Assembly: GCA_032718865.1 (NCBI GenBank)
Contig: JALUTQ010000005.1
Span: forward strand, 310,001-374,000
Direction of reading: 5' to 3'
DNA length: 64,000 bases
Origin: Tilletia caries
Lineage: Eukaryota; Basidiomycota; Exobasidiomycetes; Tilletiales; Tilletiaceae
The position numbers were made by a program, and so were the translations under genes. Below are positions 43,088-52,427 of the stretch, one piece after another (the first letter of the stretch is position 1; each line of letters starts with the position of its first letter). Below the pieces are notes generated by a model. That model searched no databases and was not told where the DNA came from. It saw only the letters and a list, made by a program, of their open reading frames with translations.

Positions 43088-44778
43088 TCAAGACTGACTA
43101 CCCACCACCGACGCCGACGACACCCCCGAAACCGCCGCCAAACTGCGATCTCGCTCCAACTGCCGCAGAGCAGCCATGGCCGCCGTCCCACTCGCGCCCG
43201 GCAACCTATTCAGATGCTCCCGGAACGAGTCCTGGGCCGACTTCGGCAGGCCCTCGTTCGAGCCGATCGACACAAGAGTAGCGACGGCAGCCGCTCGGGC
43301 GTGGTCGCTGTCCGTCCGATGTCGGGCCGGGTCCTTTGGCGGGATCGGCGGTGGGCTCATCGGATCTGTCTGAGGGGTCGGTGGGAGGGGCGGCGAGACC
43401 GGTCTTTGGACGCCGCTCGGAGGAACAGCTCCGCCGCCGCCCAGGACACCCACACCACTCGCCACCACCTCCGCCGCGTTCTTCGAAGAAGCGCCCGGCA
43501 CCACCCCAGCAGTAAGAGCAGCCTCACTCTCCTTCTCCCGCTCCCTCTCCTCCGCCTTCTTCTTCAAGATCCACCAAAAGCGCCCCACTCGCATCACACG
43601 CGTCCGTCGTGACACTATGCACAATCTGGCCCACCTCGACGCCGACCATCGAGAGCGCAAACAGGAGCCGCTGCTCCACCAGCGTCGAGAAGAGCGTCGG
43701 TCGGAGCTGGGTCAGCAAGGAGACGTAGTCCACGAAACGAGTCGCAGAGGCGGCTGAGGCGGAATGGGGTGGGAGGATACCCTCGACGGAGAGAGCGATG
43801 GAAGAGGCGGACCGACGTTTGCTTCGTTCACTCTCCCTGTTCTCACTCTCACGCTCACGGAGAACTTCGGATCCGCCGTCGCTGGGCGGGGCACTATTCG
43901 ACAGGTGTGGATGTCGATAGGACGAGGGAGGGTGGTTATGGTCTGCCGACTCGGCGCCTGGGGTGCCGAAGGAAGATAGTGAGGGCAGCGGGGGCATTGG
44001 GTGACGAGTGAACCAGGGATGGCTGAGGATGGCGCGGATTCCCAGTCTCTCGACTGGATTTTGCTTGAGGATGGAGCGGATCAGATCACGAGCGTCTGTA
44101 TGAGAGGAAAATGCATCAGCATTTTTGGGAATGGAAGAAGGCGGTATAGAGCTCTGGCACACGAGACCGACTCACCGTCGGAGAGATCTTCGGGAATGTC
44201 GTAATCGCCCTGTCATATTTTGAGCCGCATGATGTCCTCATCGTCATCGTCGAAGGGAAGAGCGCCTGTGAGGAGCGCAAACAGGATGATGCCGAGGGAC
44301 CAGCGTTCTCGAGCTTGAGATCTCGATGGACGATGCCTCGCTCGTGGATGTATGCGACTGCGAGACAGAGCTGTCCGAAGAGACGGCGTGCCTCGGCGTC
44401 GGGTAAGGTTCCCCGCTCGACGAGGTAGTCGTACAACTCGCCCCCCGCGCAGAGTTCGGACACCATCCAGATGGAAGACTCGGTCGCGAGGACCTCGTAG
44501 AGCTGGGTGACGTGTGGATGGTGCAGCTTGCGGTGATGGTGGGTCTCCCTGGTGAGCGCGGCGGCTGCGTGGGAGGAGTGTGACTTGGGGATCTGCTTGA
44601 TGGCGACGCGGGTGTTGGTAAGTCGATGTGTGGCCAGACTGACTTTGCCGAAGGTGCCCTCTGCGATCGGCCTTCCGAGGGTGTAGTTCCCGACGGTCTT
44701 GAGTGCTGAGGAGGCGTGGAGCTCCTTTCCGAGTTCTTCGTATGCGCTTGCGAGGGCGGCCTTCTGCCGTGCGGACAT
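43088..44778 (-). pseudogene. Ser/Thr protein kinase (CAMK/SNF1-like), activation segment deleted and frameshifted
   Basis: The N-lobe and start of the C-lobe are well kept: YTLGRPIAEGTFGKVSLATH (Gly loop), VAIKQIPK (catalytic Lys), ERGIVHRDLKLEN (HRD loop). At about 44300-44306 the sequence jumps from KLEN directly to WSLGIILFALLTGALPF. The DFG motif, activation loop and APE motif, some 45 residues, are missing and the frame changes. A TGA follows at 44213-44215. After an in-phase intron (44096-44175) the frame runs DARDLIRSILKQNPVERLG and a Ser-rich tail. A T4 run (A4 at 43576-43579 on plus) shifts the frame before WWILKKKAEEREREK. An active kinase cannot be made from this copy. Start taken at MSARQKAALASAYEELG. 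Confidence 0.82.
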
Positions 44779-45244
44779 GTTGGCGGCTGATGCTGTGGAA
44801 GAGGAGGATGGGCCGACGCCTGTGGCGACCGCGTTCTGTGCGAGTTCCTTAGTCTTCTCCCCGGCGGAAGAGAAAGTGCTCTTGGTCGCGTCTGCCTGTG
44901 CTTGTGCTTGGTGACCGGTGACCGAGCTCGTTGGCAGCGTCTTGGCCGCGGTGAAGACCGTGGTTGACGGCTTCCTTTGTGCGCGAGAGAGGGAGAGAGA
45001 GGGAGAGAAGGCGTAAGCAATAGGCAGGGGTGAGAGCTTGAGCAGGGACAAGGTGAGAGAGAAGGATACGTACGCCAGATGTTGACGCAGTGGAGGATCT
45101 GGTCTGTCTTGAGCACGGAGAAGAGGAGGGTGTGGGAGAAGGAGTCGGTGGCCCTAGCCTTGAAGGAGGAGGGCGCAAGGGCCGAAGTGGTGGAAGGTTG
45201 TCACTGGCAAAGGTTGGCCATGTTGGGAAATCGAGAGCGCATCG

Positions 45245-45573
45245 TTTGCGCAGCGTGTGGACAGCGTATAGAGTCGAGGCTGGTTGGGAAAAGAAGGTGG
45301 AAAACAGGGATTTTGGTGGTCCAGTGTGTGAGCAGCGTATGGGCAGCGTGTTGGCTTTCGCGAAAAGGGTTGCCGTGTTTTTCGTTTTCAGAAGCCAGAT
45401 TTTACAAAATTGATTGCTGCCGTGGCCATGCATCAGCAGCGTGTCAACCACGTGTTGGTACGCGGTTGATGCGCGGTGCTCAATTCACACCGTCTCAGCA
45501 GCGTTTCAGCAGCGTGTCCGTGTATCGGCAGCGTCTCACCAGCGTCTCACCAGCGTCTCATTTTTTACTGAGG
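45245..45573 (-). repeat. right inverted repeat, CAGCGT-rich
   Basis: Repeated cagcgtctcac, cagcgtgt and cagcgtat words, ending TTTTTACTGAGG. Diverged inverse of 41107-41430. Confidence 0.6.
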
Positions 45574-46579
45574 TCAATCGAGCCAGAAAAAAGTTGTGAA
45601 TTTTTTAAGTGCGCACCGGATAAACATGAAACTCCGAGACCAACAAACAAAGTCACTTCAATTAGAGAAACTAGAAGTCACAGTCTGCCTTCGGTGTTTT
45701 TGTCGCCGGCCGCTTCGGTGACTGGCGTAGGAGCTCGCACAGGTCAGTGCGATCTGACAAAGAACTCCAGTGCGAGAAAAGATCGCGCTGAGCGAGGGGC
45801 GCGAGCGAGAGTGCGATGCTGGCTCGCACAGGGAAGTCTGCGCGAGGGTCTGTGCGAGCCATATTGCACAGGGGTCTAGGCGCGAGGTCTGCGCGATCTT
45901 GCAAGGTGAAATAGTTGTGGGGGTCTCTTGGGTGAGCATAGAAAAAAAACGTCGTTGAGCTCAGCAGCAGCGTGTGTGTGATGTTGTTTTGAATCGTTGG
46001 CGAATTGTCCCTTCCCCGGTGCCCCCCCCCCCGCGGACCGGCGTGCGCATGATTTTCGTATGTGTCTGCGACCCTGGTAAATGGCATAAGAAGAAGTAGG
46101 GCACGAAACGGTCCCCGTCACGAGAGGAGTCCGGCCGGGGTCCCTGGAAGAAGAAGTCGAAAGGTTTGCGAGATAGGGGAAGAGAAAAGGGGAAAAAAAA
46201 GAACCGTGGGGGATCCTTGTGCCTTGTGCGTGCGTGTATGAAGCGAGCGGTGACGGTTATAAAGTGTGAAGAAAGGCCCCCCCCCCCGCGGAGTTACTTG
46301 AGAAAAGATTTGTACAGGTCCAGAAGCCGAAAGAAGTGGGGGGGTGAAAATAGGCCGGTCGATCTGTTTTACAGAATTTGCCGGAAGGGGAAACCGAAGA
46401 GCCATCGGGAGGGAGAGTGCTCGGACAGTCGGGTTCATCCTGCCACTTTTGAAGACGATTAGTGAAGTGGTTCGCTAGGCCGGGGGATCGGGATCGGGGT
46501 CGGGTCCGCAGGCGGCCGGGGGGGGGGGGTATATGCTCTTGTCTCGAAAACCCAGGATACTGGTACTGGTACTGGTTTC
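45574..46579. other. intergenic region with GTGCGA words and C/G homopolymers
   Basis: Words gtgcga/tgcgcga recur between 45750 and 45900. The segment also has three long C or G runs (46021-46032, 46278-46287, 46518-46527); the first two are each followed by gcgga. No gene was recognised. Confidence 0.5.
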
Positions 46580-48523
46580 TTAGACCACCCTCGCCGTCCG
46601 TGCCCGGTTCCTCCTCGGCGTGTTCGTCAATTCGACTACCGCAGAAGAGACGCGTACCTCCGCCTCAGCCGACATTACCTCGTCCAACTTCCGCTTCTTC
46701 CCCTGTTGGACCTCCTCGGGGATCCCCGGAGTAGGCGTCGGCGTCGAGCTCGTAGACGCCAGCGTAGTCAACGGCGTCATCGTCTCCACCAAGGTCGAGT
46801 ACGAGTTATTGCGTGAGGGGTCAAAGCTGCTGCTACTCGTGCTCATGCTCCTGCCGGAGCGGTGATTCGACGGCCCGCCGCTGGAGAGGGAGGGCCGACG
46901 AAGCTGCTGGGATGTTTGCTGTGTCGTGGTCGGGGATGTTGAGATGGGCCCGCTCTCGCCGTCAGCCCAGTGAATCGTCGTCGTCCGTCGACTCTGCTCC
47001 TCTCCCTCTCCCTCCGCCGCCTTCCCCTTCTCCAGAAGGCGCTGACTGCTCTCCTCCTCCGTCGCTTCTGTACCCTCTGCTACGACTGCCTGAGCATTCC
47101 CCTGCCCCTGCCCCTGCCCCTGCCCCTGCCCCTGCCCCTGCCCCTGCCCCTGCCCCTGCCCCTGCCCCTGCTGCGCACGCTGCTCCTTCAACCAAGCCTG
47201 ATAGCGCTCAGCAACCTCCGGCGGCATCCCATTGACAGCCCACTCCCTCCTGGCGCCCTCATACTCAAAGATGGCAAGCTCGTACTTGGAGCTCATCGGC
47301 TTGGGGAACGACATCGATGCGCAGGGTAGCGGTGGGAAGGCTGATGATGATGATGATGCCGACGTCGACGTCGCTGTTGCTGTTGATCCTGCCGACATGC
47401 TTGTGGGAGGACAGAAGGACGCTGTTCTTGTGGGGGTGATCGTTGCAGATTCGCCTGAGTATGTTCCCAGCGAGGGGACGTGAATCTTGGGAAGGGAGGA
47501 GAGCGAGGCCAGACTGGATGCGCCGCTGCCACCTGTGAGGAGAAGAGCGGTCTCGTACGAGGTGGGCGGCGAGAGCGTGGGTAAAGGAAGAGTCTCGCTG
47601 CCGTTGGAGATGCGTCCGATGGAACTGCTGCCACTGCCAGTGAAATTGATGTACGCGTCCGCGCGCTGTTGGAGCCCTGACTCAGTCTGAGAATAAGCCG
47701 ATCCCATCGACCGTTGAGTGGCCGTGTGACACTGGAGGTGTGCAGCCGCTTGACAGAATGCGGCATCTGCGAGGCTGCGTGTGGGAGAGGGGGAGAGCGC
47801 GCTGGCGGGTGGTGGTGCTGAGGTGAGAGAAGATGCGAGCTGAGCCTTGTCTGCGTCTGATCCGCGTCTGAGGAGGAGAGCGGCGCTGCGCTTGAGTGAG
47901 AAGCTAGAAGCGCGAGACCACCGCTGTACGATAGAGAGCACAGTGGACGTCTGCCCATCGTCGGTGCGTGCTGACTTCGCTGCGGAGTGTCTGCAGGACG
48001 GGTGCTGGATGCTGTACGTCGTTCGGAGGAAGATTAGGGTGGGTGAGGAGAGCAGGACTGGGCTGCTGGCGTTGTTGAGTGCTGGGGAGGCGAGTGCGAG
48101 GAGACGGCAGAGCATGTTTGCGCTTCCTGTGGCTTCGTCCTGCTTGCCGAGGTAGGAGTCCTCGAGGACGATCCAGTCGAAGACCAGCCGCGCGCCTCGT
48201 CTGTGGTAGAGTGAGGAGGAGAAGGTCAGGGCAGGTGGAGAGAAAGCGGACATGCTTGAGTGCACTCACGGATCGAGGAGGAGGCCATGTACGAGCTGTG
48301 GAGATGCATGGGACACGAGTGCGCGGAGGAGGGAGTGGCGGTGTGCTGGGTGGGATGCGTGTGGTGGATGCTGGCTGAGGGTGTGGATGAGGAGCTGGAG
48401 TGCTGCGAGTGGGAATGCGGTGATGAACGACTGGGAGAGAACGGCCTGGAGATGGACGAGGATGTCGTGCTCGCTGTTGCTGTTGCTGTTGCTGTTGCTG
48501 TTCATGATCGGTGCTGCACTCAT
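46580..48523 (-). CDS. 624-aa protein of unknown function with a Gly-Gln repeat
   Basis: Exons 48270-48523 and 46580-48200 join in frame (GATCC|gtgagt, cacag|ACG). The N-terminal 170 residues look structured and helical: HDILVHLQAVLSQSFITAFP, LAALQLLIHTLSQHP, then VHGLLLDPRGARLVFDWIVL and MLCRLLALASPAL. This could be an ARM/HEAT-like or alpha-solenoid region. The middle is Ser/Thr-rich; a Gln-Gly repeat (about 12 units) lies near residue 390; the C-terminus is basic with KKRKLDEV and PRRNRARTARVV, possible nuclear signals. I do not recognise the family. Confidence 0.7.
47098..47171. repeat. CCCCTG hexamer array
   Basis: About twelve perfect cccctg units code for Gln-Gly on the minus strand. 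Being a hexamer, length changes keep the frame. Confidence 0.92.
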
Positions 48524-49240
48524 CGCTGCGGATACTGTAACTGCTTGGTTGGATGACTGCTGCGGTGGGGTGCGAGTGCTGCGTGCTGGGTACTGAGTGC
48601 GAGTGGGAGTGGGATGCGATGGGAATGGATCAAGACGGGGATGAGTGAGTGAAGCAGGAAGCAGGAACGAGGACGTGCCGATTTCTGTCTCTCAGCTTCA
48701 GGCTTCCCTTTCTCTTCCCACCAAGCACTGCACCAGTCCTCCACTCTCCTCAGCTTGCAGCTCAGCGTGGTGGGCCCTGGATCCAAAGCGTCAACGTCAA
48801 GCTTAGCCGTAGCGCGCTGAGATTCAAACAGAGACAGACAGAGAGTTTGTCTCTGCCGCCCTCACCAGTCTTCTCAAGCAGCAGCATGGGCGATGGGCCC
48901 GATCCATCCGCAGCGATCGGACACAGCCCCCACTACTCTAACGAAAAACTTTATTGACCGCCGTCCGTGCCGCCTCCACTTACCGCCACTTCCAAACACC
49001 GCACAGTGCTTCTGAGCAACTTTGTGGCGTATGGAATATGGAACGTCTCACAATTTAAATGAGTGGACCCTCCCGACAAACGATCGCCATCGTGAGCATG
49101 GCACATGGCGAGACCTTGCCTTCAACGACACGGTCGCAATGAATGATACATGCCGTCTCTGCGTATCGAACAGCAGTGTGAAAGGAAGGCTGAAGGGAGG
49201 AGTGAACCCCGTCTCGCTGTTTGCCAACTTGCTCACCGCC
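48524..49240. other. intergenic region upstream of the 624-aa gene and downstream of SGF11
   Basis: About 700 bases with no recognised gene. It starts with gttgctgttgctgttgctg-type triplets that also code the Asn-Ser run of the gene (48477-48502). Short ggaatatggaacg words near 49030 recall the repeat at 3540, but the match is too short to call. Confidence 0.4.
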
Positions 49241-50405
49241 TCATTTCCTGTCCACAGGACTCATCCCATCCCCGCCATACCCTCCACCAGGCCCAACAGC
49301 AGGCGTCGACTGCCGACTATCCCCTCCCCCACCCCCTCCCCCTCCCCCACCTCTCGCAAACAAAGCCTGCCCACTCCCCATCCCCGGCGTACCCGCCCTC
49401 CCTACTCCTCCCCCTGAACCCGGCCCCTCCACCGCCGGCACCAACGCAGTAGCCTTCCTCCGGTTCTCCAAGATATTCGCAATCTTCTGTCCGCGATTCG
49501 CTACTTTGCGCGAGGAACTTGCTTTGGCTCCGATGCCGAGACAGTTCGCTAGGTGGGTTGCGTACCGGTTGGCAGCTACTTGGCGCGAGCAGACTAGGCA
49601 TTCGTAGAGCGGGTTGTGCGAGTAGAGGTCGGGTTTGATCGTCGTCGTTGTTGCTGTTGTTGTTGTTGCTGATGATGATGTCTGTGCTTGTTGAGATGAG
49701 GAACCATTCGCTTGGGATGGTGTGCCCCCACTAGGATCCGGACAGTCTGTGCAAGGGTTGACCAGAGAGGTGTCAGTCATCTCCCTCGCTGTATAGCCAA
49801 CCAGTCGTCCGCGATCCAAAATACGCACCAACTGCACCAGAGGCACCCACACAATCCGCCTTCCCACACTTCGCACACACACTCTCCTCAACAACCTCCC
49901 CATCCTCCGGTTCGAGCACCCCAGCCGGGACGACCAACTCCTCCCCCACCACACCCTTATCATCAACCTCCATCGGAGCACCCTCGTCTCCTGTTTGACC
50001 CGGCAGCAACGCGGACGAGTCGAATGGCGATGCAGTCGGCACTGGTATTCTTGTTGCGGTTGGGGGGGAGGACGATGGTGAGGAGGAGGGTAAGGAGGCC
50101 GCTTCTCTCCGCTCGGCACTGACGAGTCCGTGGGCCCGGACGGCTACGTCTAGGACGACTTCCTGAAGTAGCATCCCTAGAAGCCGGGCGCCCTGATGAA
50201 AGAACCGGTATAGAGGTGGAAGTATCGCAGTGCCGCACATAGTAGGCAAAAGAGAAATGAAAGAAAATTCCTCAAGTTGTCAGTTCGTTCGCCACCTTGG
50301 GAAGGGGGAAAATGCACGGTCAGAAATGCCCAGGAAGAAAAAGGTACACACCAGTATAGCCTTAGGATCCACAGCAGCTTCCGCCGCAACAGAACTAGTA
50401 GGCAT
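49241..50405 (-). CDS. SGF11: SAGA-associated factor 11 (Sgf11), DUB-module subunit
   Basis: Exons 50352-50405, 49829-50192 and 49241-49746 join in frame to 307 aa. Sgf11 anchors the Ubp8 deubiquitinase module, which removes ubiquitin from histone H2B, to SAGA. The N-terminal helix (GARLLGMLLQEVVLDVAVRA) is the part that packs in the DUB module. The zinc finger is YECLVCSRQVAANRYATHLA followed by NCLGIG, a C-x2-C, H-x3-C arrangement typical of Sgf11/ATXN7L3. The basic SRKVANRGQKIANILENRRK after it would be the nucleosome-binding tail. The linker (about 150 aa) and the Gly-rich C-terminus make it longer than the yeast protein (about 100 aa). An extra CAKCGKADC cluster lies in the linker. Confidence 0.85.
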
Positions 50406-50921
50406 GACTTTCTCTTTCCTCACAACAGAGAACGGGTTGGCCTTTCGGAGAGTCGGAGGGGGGGTTTGAAGTTTCCAGGGCTGGCAAAAGACGATACAGA
50501 ACAGAGTCAGCTAAGCGCTCGAACCACCCAATCGAAAGACCACGCCGGAACTCTCAGACGCTGAGTAAAAAAAAGATCACCTACCTCGGAGCAGCTCGCG
50601 AGACAACGAGCGAAGGAAGGGAAGGGCGATGAAGGGGTTGCTTACTTGCCTTGTTGAGGGTCGGATCGCGTGGGAATTTGGTATGGAACGCCGCGCCAAC
50701 CTTATTTCCCGGGCGCGCTAAGATAACGGATAATCTTTCTTATCAATTTACCTTCAAAAAGGCGCACCTTGCCACGGGCCACCCACCGACCATCTTCAGA
50801 ACGCTTCTCATCATGTCATCCGACGTCCACCCGGTCCACTCGCGCCGTTTCCTTCCTGCCCTCGTCTTGCGCTGCCTCCCACCTCCCTATTATCTTCTTA
50901 GCAATTGGTCCTAGATTCACC
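50406..50921. promoter_or_regulatory. divergent intergenic region, SGF11 / LMW-PTP
   Basis: About 515 bases between divergent starts. It includes tatggaacgccgcgcc at 50681-50696, a short relative of the GGCGTTCCATA repeat at 3540. No gene seen. Confidence 0.4.
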
Positions 50922-51538
50922 ATGCCGGAGGAAGAACAGAAGTACTCGGTCCTGTTCTGCTGCCTCGGGTGAGTTTCATCCACACACGGAAGGAAGAATC
51001 AAAGTGCCATCTCACTGAACTCTCTCCCCCTTCTCCCTTCTCCCTTCTCCCTCAAATAGGAACATCTGCCGCTCCCCCATGGCAGAAGCCGTCTTCGCAC
51101 ACACAGTAAAAAACTCCCAACTCGCTCACCGCTTCACCAAGATCGACTCCTGCGGCACGGCGGGCTACCACGTCGGTGAGACGCCCGACGAACGCACCGT
51201 CGCGGTATGTAAAGAGAACGGGGTGGCCATCGGGTCGAAGGCGAGACAGGTGTGTAGGGAGGATTTCGAGGAGTTTACTCATATTGTTGGTACGTTTTTC
51301 TTTTCTCTCCCATCCATGCGCGCGCGGGGGGTTCTCGTTCGAGGTGTCAGCTGACGGGATCGTAATTTATACACAGGAATGGACAAGCAGAACATGCAAA
51401 ACCTACGAAAAGTCCAACCGAAAGGCTCTCGCGCCGTCCTGCTCATGTTCGGCGAGATCGACGACGGAGAGCCCATTCAGGACCCGTACTACGGCCTCTC
51501 GGGCTTCGACGAGGTTTTTAAGCAATGTACGAGGTATG

Positions 51539-51587
<49 letters not shown>

Positions 51588-51703
51588 CGTTTCCCCTTCT
51601 GCTCACTTCCGTTTCGTATCTGGCGAAACACGATGCGATGGATAGGTACTCGGCGGCTCTGCTACGGACGCTCGGGATGCACCCGACCTCAGCTCAACTG
51701 TGA
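50922..51703 (+). CDS. LTP1: low-molecular-weight protein tyrosine phosphatase
   Basis: Exons 50922-50968, 51060-51289, 51377-51533 and 51646-51703 join in frame to 163 aa, the usual size. The P-loop CLGNICRSP (Cys14, Arg20) is split by intron 1, and the general-acid motif DPYYG lies near residue 127. It hydrolyses phosphotyrosine in the cytosol; the natural substrates in fungi are not known. Conserved FCCLGNICRSPMAEAVF and SCGTAGYHVGETPDERT support the call. The third intron contains a CT and GT dinucleotide run. Confidence 0.95.
51543..51589 (+). repeat. (CT)n(GT)n microsatellite inside LTP1 intron 3
   Basis: About 14 tc units followed by about 8 tg units inside the 112-nt intron between exons 3 and 4. 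Confidence 0.92.
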
Positions 51704-52427
51704 ACCAACTTTCCCCCACCCCCGCCCCCGCCCCGGCCCCGCTCAGCCCGGCGGATCCATAAAACAGATTCACTCACCTTGCTCTTGTCAATCACCACCA
51801 TCCTCCAAACGTCCCTGCGAAACGCGGACCAGTTTTGAGAATTTTCAAAGAGAGTTATAGACGGAACGCGGAATGTAGGCGGAGGAGCGACTCCCCCTGA
51901 GATGCCAAACTTCAGAAACAAGAGCGTTGCGTTGCAGCATGAGAGAGGACACGGGAGCTAGAAAGGGACGGGGGAACATAACGAATAGCAAAGGAAACGT
52001 TCCAGGAAAGGAAAGGGGGTTTCTTCCGAGGAAACGGGGAGGGTGAAGGGGGCGGGGAGCGTGGCGAGAGAAGAGGAAGGAAGTGAAGAAGCGGGAGAAA
52101 AAGAATAGGCAAGAGTTATGTACGAAGAGAATTGTCCTCCTCCCAAGTTTTCCATAAGAACAAGGGGGTTGAAGAAATAGGTAGAGTTGGGGAAACATGA
52201 TTAACAAGAGTTATCTGAGAACGATGCTTGGTATTGGGAAAAGTTGGGTTGGATTTTTCCTTGCGATCTTCGATTGTCTTCATGCGACGGATGGAAATGG
52301 GTCGTTTTCCGAGGGGGTTGGCAGATGTACAAGGGTCGTCCCCCCCCTTCCTTGCTTGCAGACTTGCTGCTGCTGGAAGGGGAGCAAATTCTATGGGTGG
52401 TTTGCACTCGGAGGTTCCTGATTCTGT
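51704..52427. other. intergenic region between convergent LTP1 and KES1
   Basis: About 720 bases between two stop codons. Purine-rich gaaaggga/ggaaagg stretches; no gene recognised. Confidence 0.5.

Larger units (their letters stand above)
41107..45573. mobile_element. inverted-repeat-bounded block carrying broken gene pieces (possible Pack-type TIR element)
   Basis: The left end (CCTCAGTAAAAA, 41107) and the right end (TTTTTACTGAGG, ending 45573) are inverse copies. The next 300 or so bases on each side share CAGCGT/ACGCTG-rich sequence in the same order, including AACACGCTGCCCA followed by CTGGACCA and AAAAT. Inside are a kinase without its activation segment and a piece of acetyl-CoA synthetase, both broken. 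No transposase was found. Flanking bases (ccaccttt and tcaatcga) do not form a target duplication, so the two repeats may be independent insertions. Confidence 0.45.

Noticed and set aside
41099..45581. Target-site duplication at the ends of the inverted-repeat block
   Set aside because: Bases flanking the two CCTCAG ends differ; no duplication of 2 to 9 bp is visible, so transposition as one unit is unproven.
47098..47171. Telomere-like or CRISPR-like repeat
   Set aside because: The hexamer array lies inside an open coding frame and has no spacers; it is a coding microsatellite.
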